Of a DNA stretch of 48,254 nt, positions 47,901 through 48,254 are shown piece after piece (position 1 is the stretch's first letter; each line of letters begins with the position of its first letter). The notes under the pieces are model-generated. The model worked only from the letters and a program-made list of their open reading frames with translations, was not told the origin of the DNA and did not search any database. Where the stretch lies: the IMG/VR virus record IMGVR_UViG_3300018081_000006, positions 1 through 48,254 of that record; one strand, written 5' to 3'. This DNA is from a virus. A program made the position numbers and the translations under genes.

Positions 47901-47929
47901 AGGATAGCAAGCGGCGCCACATAAGTCAA
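47901..47929 (-). promoter_or_regulatory. promoter of the 27-aa peptide
   Basis: Minus strand TTGACT (47929-47924), 17-bp spacer ending TGC, then TATCCT (47906-47901). The architecture matches the other two right-end promoters. Confidence 0.65.
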
Positions 47930-48088
47930 TAGGGCAGATCGGGCCTAGATTGCTTGAAATTGAGCGAAAGTGTTCATTTCCTGAACTGCGTTTGATTGGC
48001 CCGGCTGTCCCTCGTCCAGGCTGATCAATCTATAGATGATTTCTACCTGATAGCTCGTCCACATAGCTTCCTGTATGGACAGGGCAAT

Positions 48089-48132
48089 TCCGGTATAAAT
48101 CCGGTATAAATCCGGTATAATTCCGGTATTAA
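48089..48132. repeat. four 11-bp tandem repeats TCCGGTATAAN
   Basis: Units at 48089, 48100, 48111 and 48122 read TCCGGTATAAA, TCCGGTATAAA, TCCGGTATAAT and TCCGGTATTAA, head to tail without gaps. The one-helical-turn period is typical of iterons bound on one face of DNA. Confidence 0.85.
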
Positions 48133-48254
48133 ATTGGATAAAGTGCAGGAAGTGTTCAGGGCAATGAATATGGGCCTTTTTAAGTGTTCACCATGTATAG
48201 GTGTGTATGTGTATAGAATAGACCCCCACACACTTCTAAAAATGTCCTCCGGTC

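Larger units (their letters stand above)
47650..48190. repeat. repeated AAGTGTTCA boxes
   Basis: Four exact AAGTGTTCA copies at 47650-47658, 47968-47976, 48150-48158 and 48182-48190, the first two extended to AAGTGTTCATTT. A related half-site forms the palindrome GTTCATTTGAAC around 47675. All lie in the same orientation. Confidence 0.65.
47861..48254. other. repeat-rich end region, possible origin
   Basis: No gene is supported. It holds the peptide promoter, three AAGTGTTCA boxes, an ATCTATAGAT palindrome (48028-48037) and the 11-bp tandem repeats. Tandem and spaced repeats with A/T-rich flanks suggest an origin or control region. Confidence 0.55.

Overview
The window reads as a nearly complete genome of a tailed, podovirus-like bacteriophage. 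It has two blocks of tightly packed genes that face each other and meet at about 19.1 kb. The plus strand (0.46 to 19.13 kb) carries many small unknown genes plus a replication and recombination set: an SNF2-type helicase, a Cas4/RecB-type nuclease, a Sak4-like RecA-fold ATPase with a DUF669-like partner, a ParB/methyltransferase fusion, a uracil-DNA-glycosylase/family-A DNA polymerase fusion, a DUF3987-like P-loop ATPase and a DUF7768-like protein. The minus strand (46.19 down to 19.06 kb) is the virion operon. It starts at a good sigma70-type promoter and runs small terminase candidate, cold-shock protein, a DUF3309-like membrane peptide, an Acb2-like anti-defence protein, large terminase, portal, scaffold, major capsid protein, connector, tail nozzle, FN3 tail protein, tail fibres and large internal (ejection) proteins. 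No integrase, RNA polymerase, tRNA, CRISPR array or recognisable lysin was seen.

The most unusual stretch is 24.8 to 28.6 kb, inside the tail part of the late operon. A 287-residue protein has about 36 His-Xaa-Asp triplets in its C-terminal two thirds. It is followed, with overlapping stop and start codons, by a radical SAM/SPASM enzyme, a two-domain protein (Cys-rich N-terminal domain plus SAM methyltransferase) and a GNAT-like acetyltransferase. The radical SAM enzyme itself ends in a short tail containing four HxD triplets. The arrangement looks like a RiPP-type maturation cassette dedicated to a virion protein: the His/Asp-rich protein is the probable substrate, and the next three genes are probable modifying enzymes. 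This is inference from sequence and gene order.

The right end (46.2 to 48.25 kb) is different in character. It holds one orphan gene with its own promoter and terminator, a possible 27-residue membrane peptide with its own promoter, and several sets of short repeats: an 18-bp-period array, four 11-bp tandem copies of TCCGGTATAAN, repeated AAGTGTTCA boxes and TCTATAGA palindromes. These look like binding sites for replication or regulatory proteins and may mark the origin or control region. The three promoters found here share one architecture (TTGACA/T, 17-bp spacer ending in TGC, TA-type -10), so they probably use the host housekeeping sigma factor.

The host cannot be named from the sequence. 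Strong AGGAGG-type ribosome sites, the -35/-10 promoters and the DUF3309-like gene (a family I know mainly from Proteobacteria) point to a Gram-negative host, perhaps a proteobacterium. Adjacent genes often overlap by 1, 4, 8 or more bases, so translational coupling is probably widespread.
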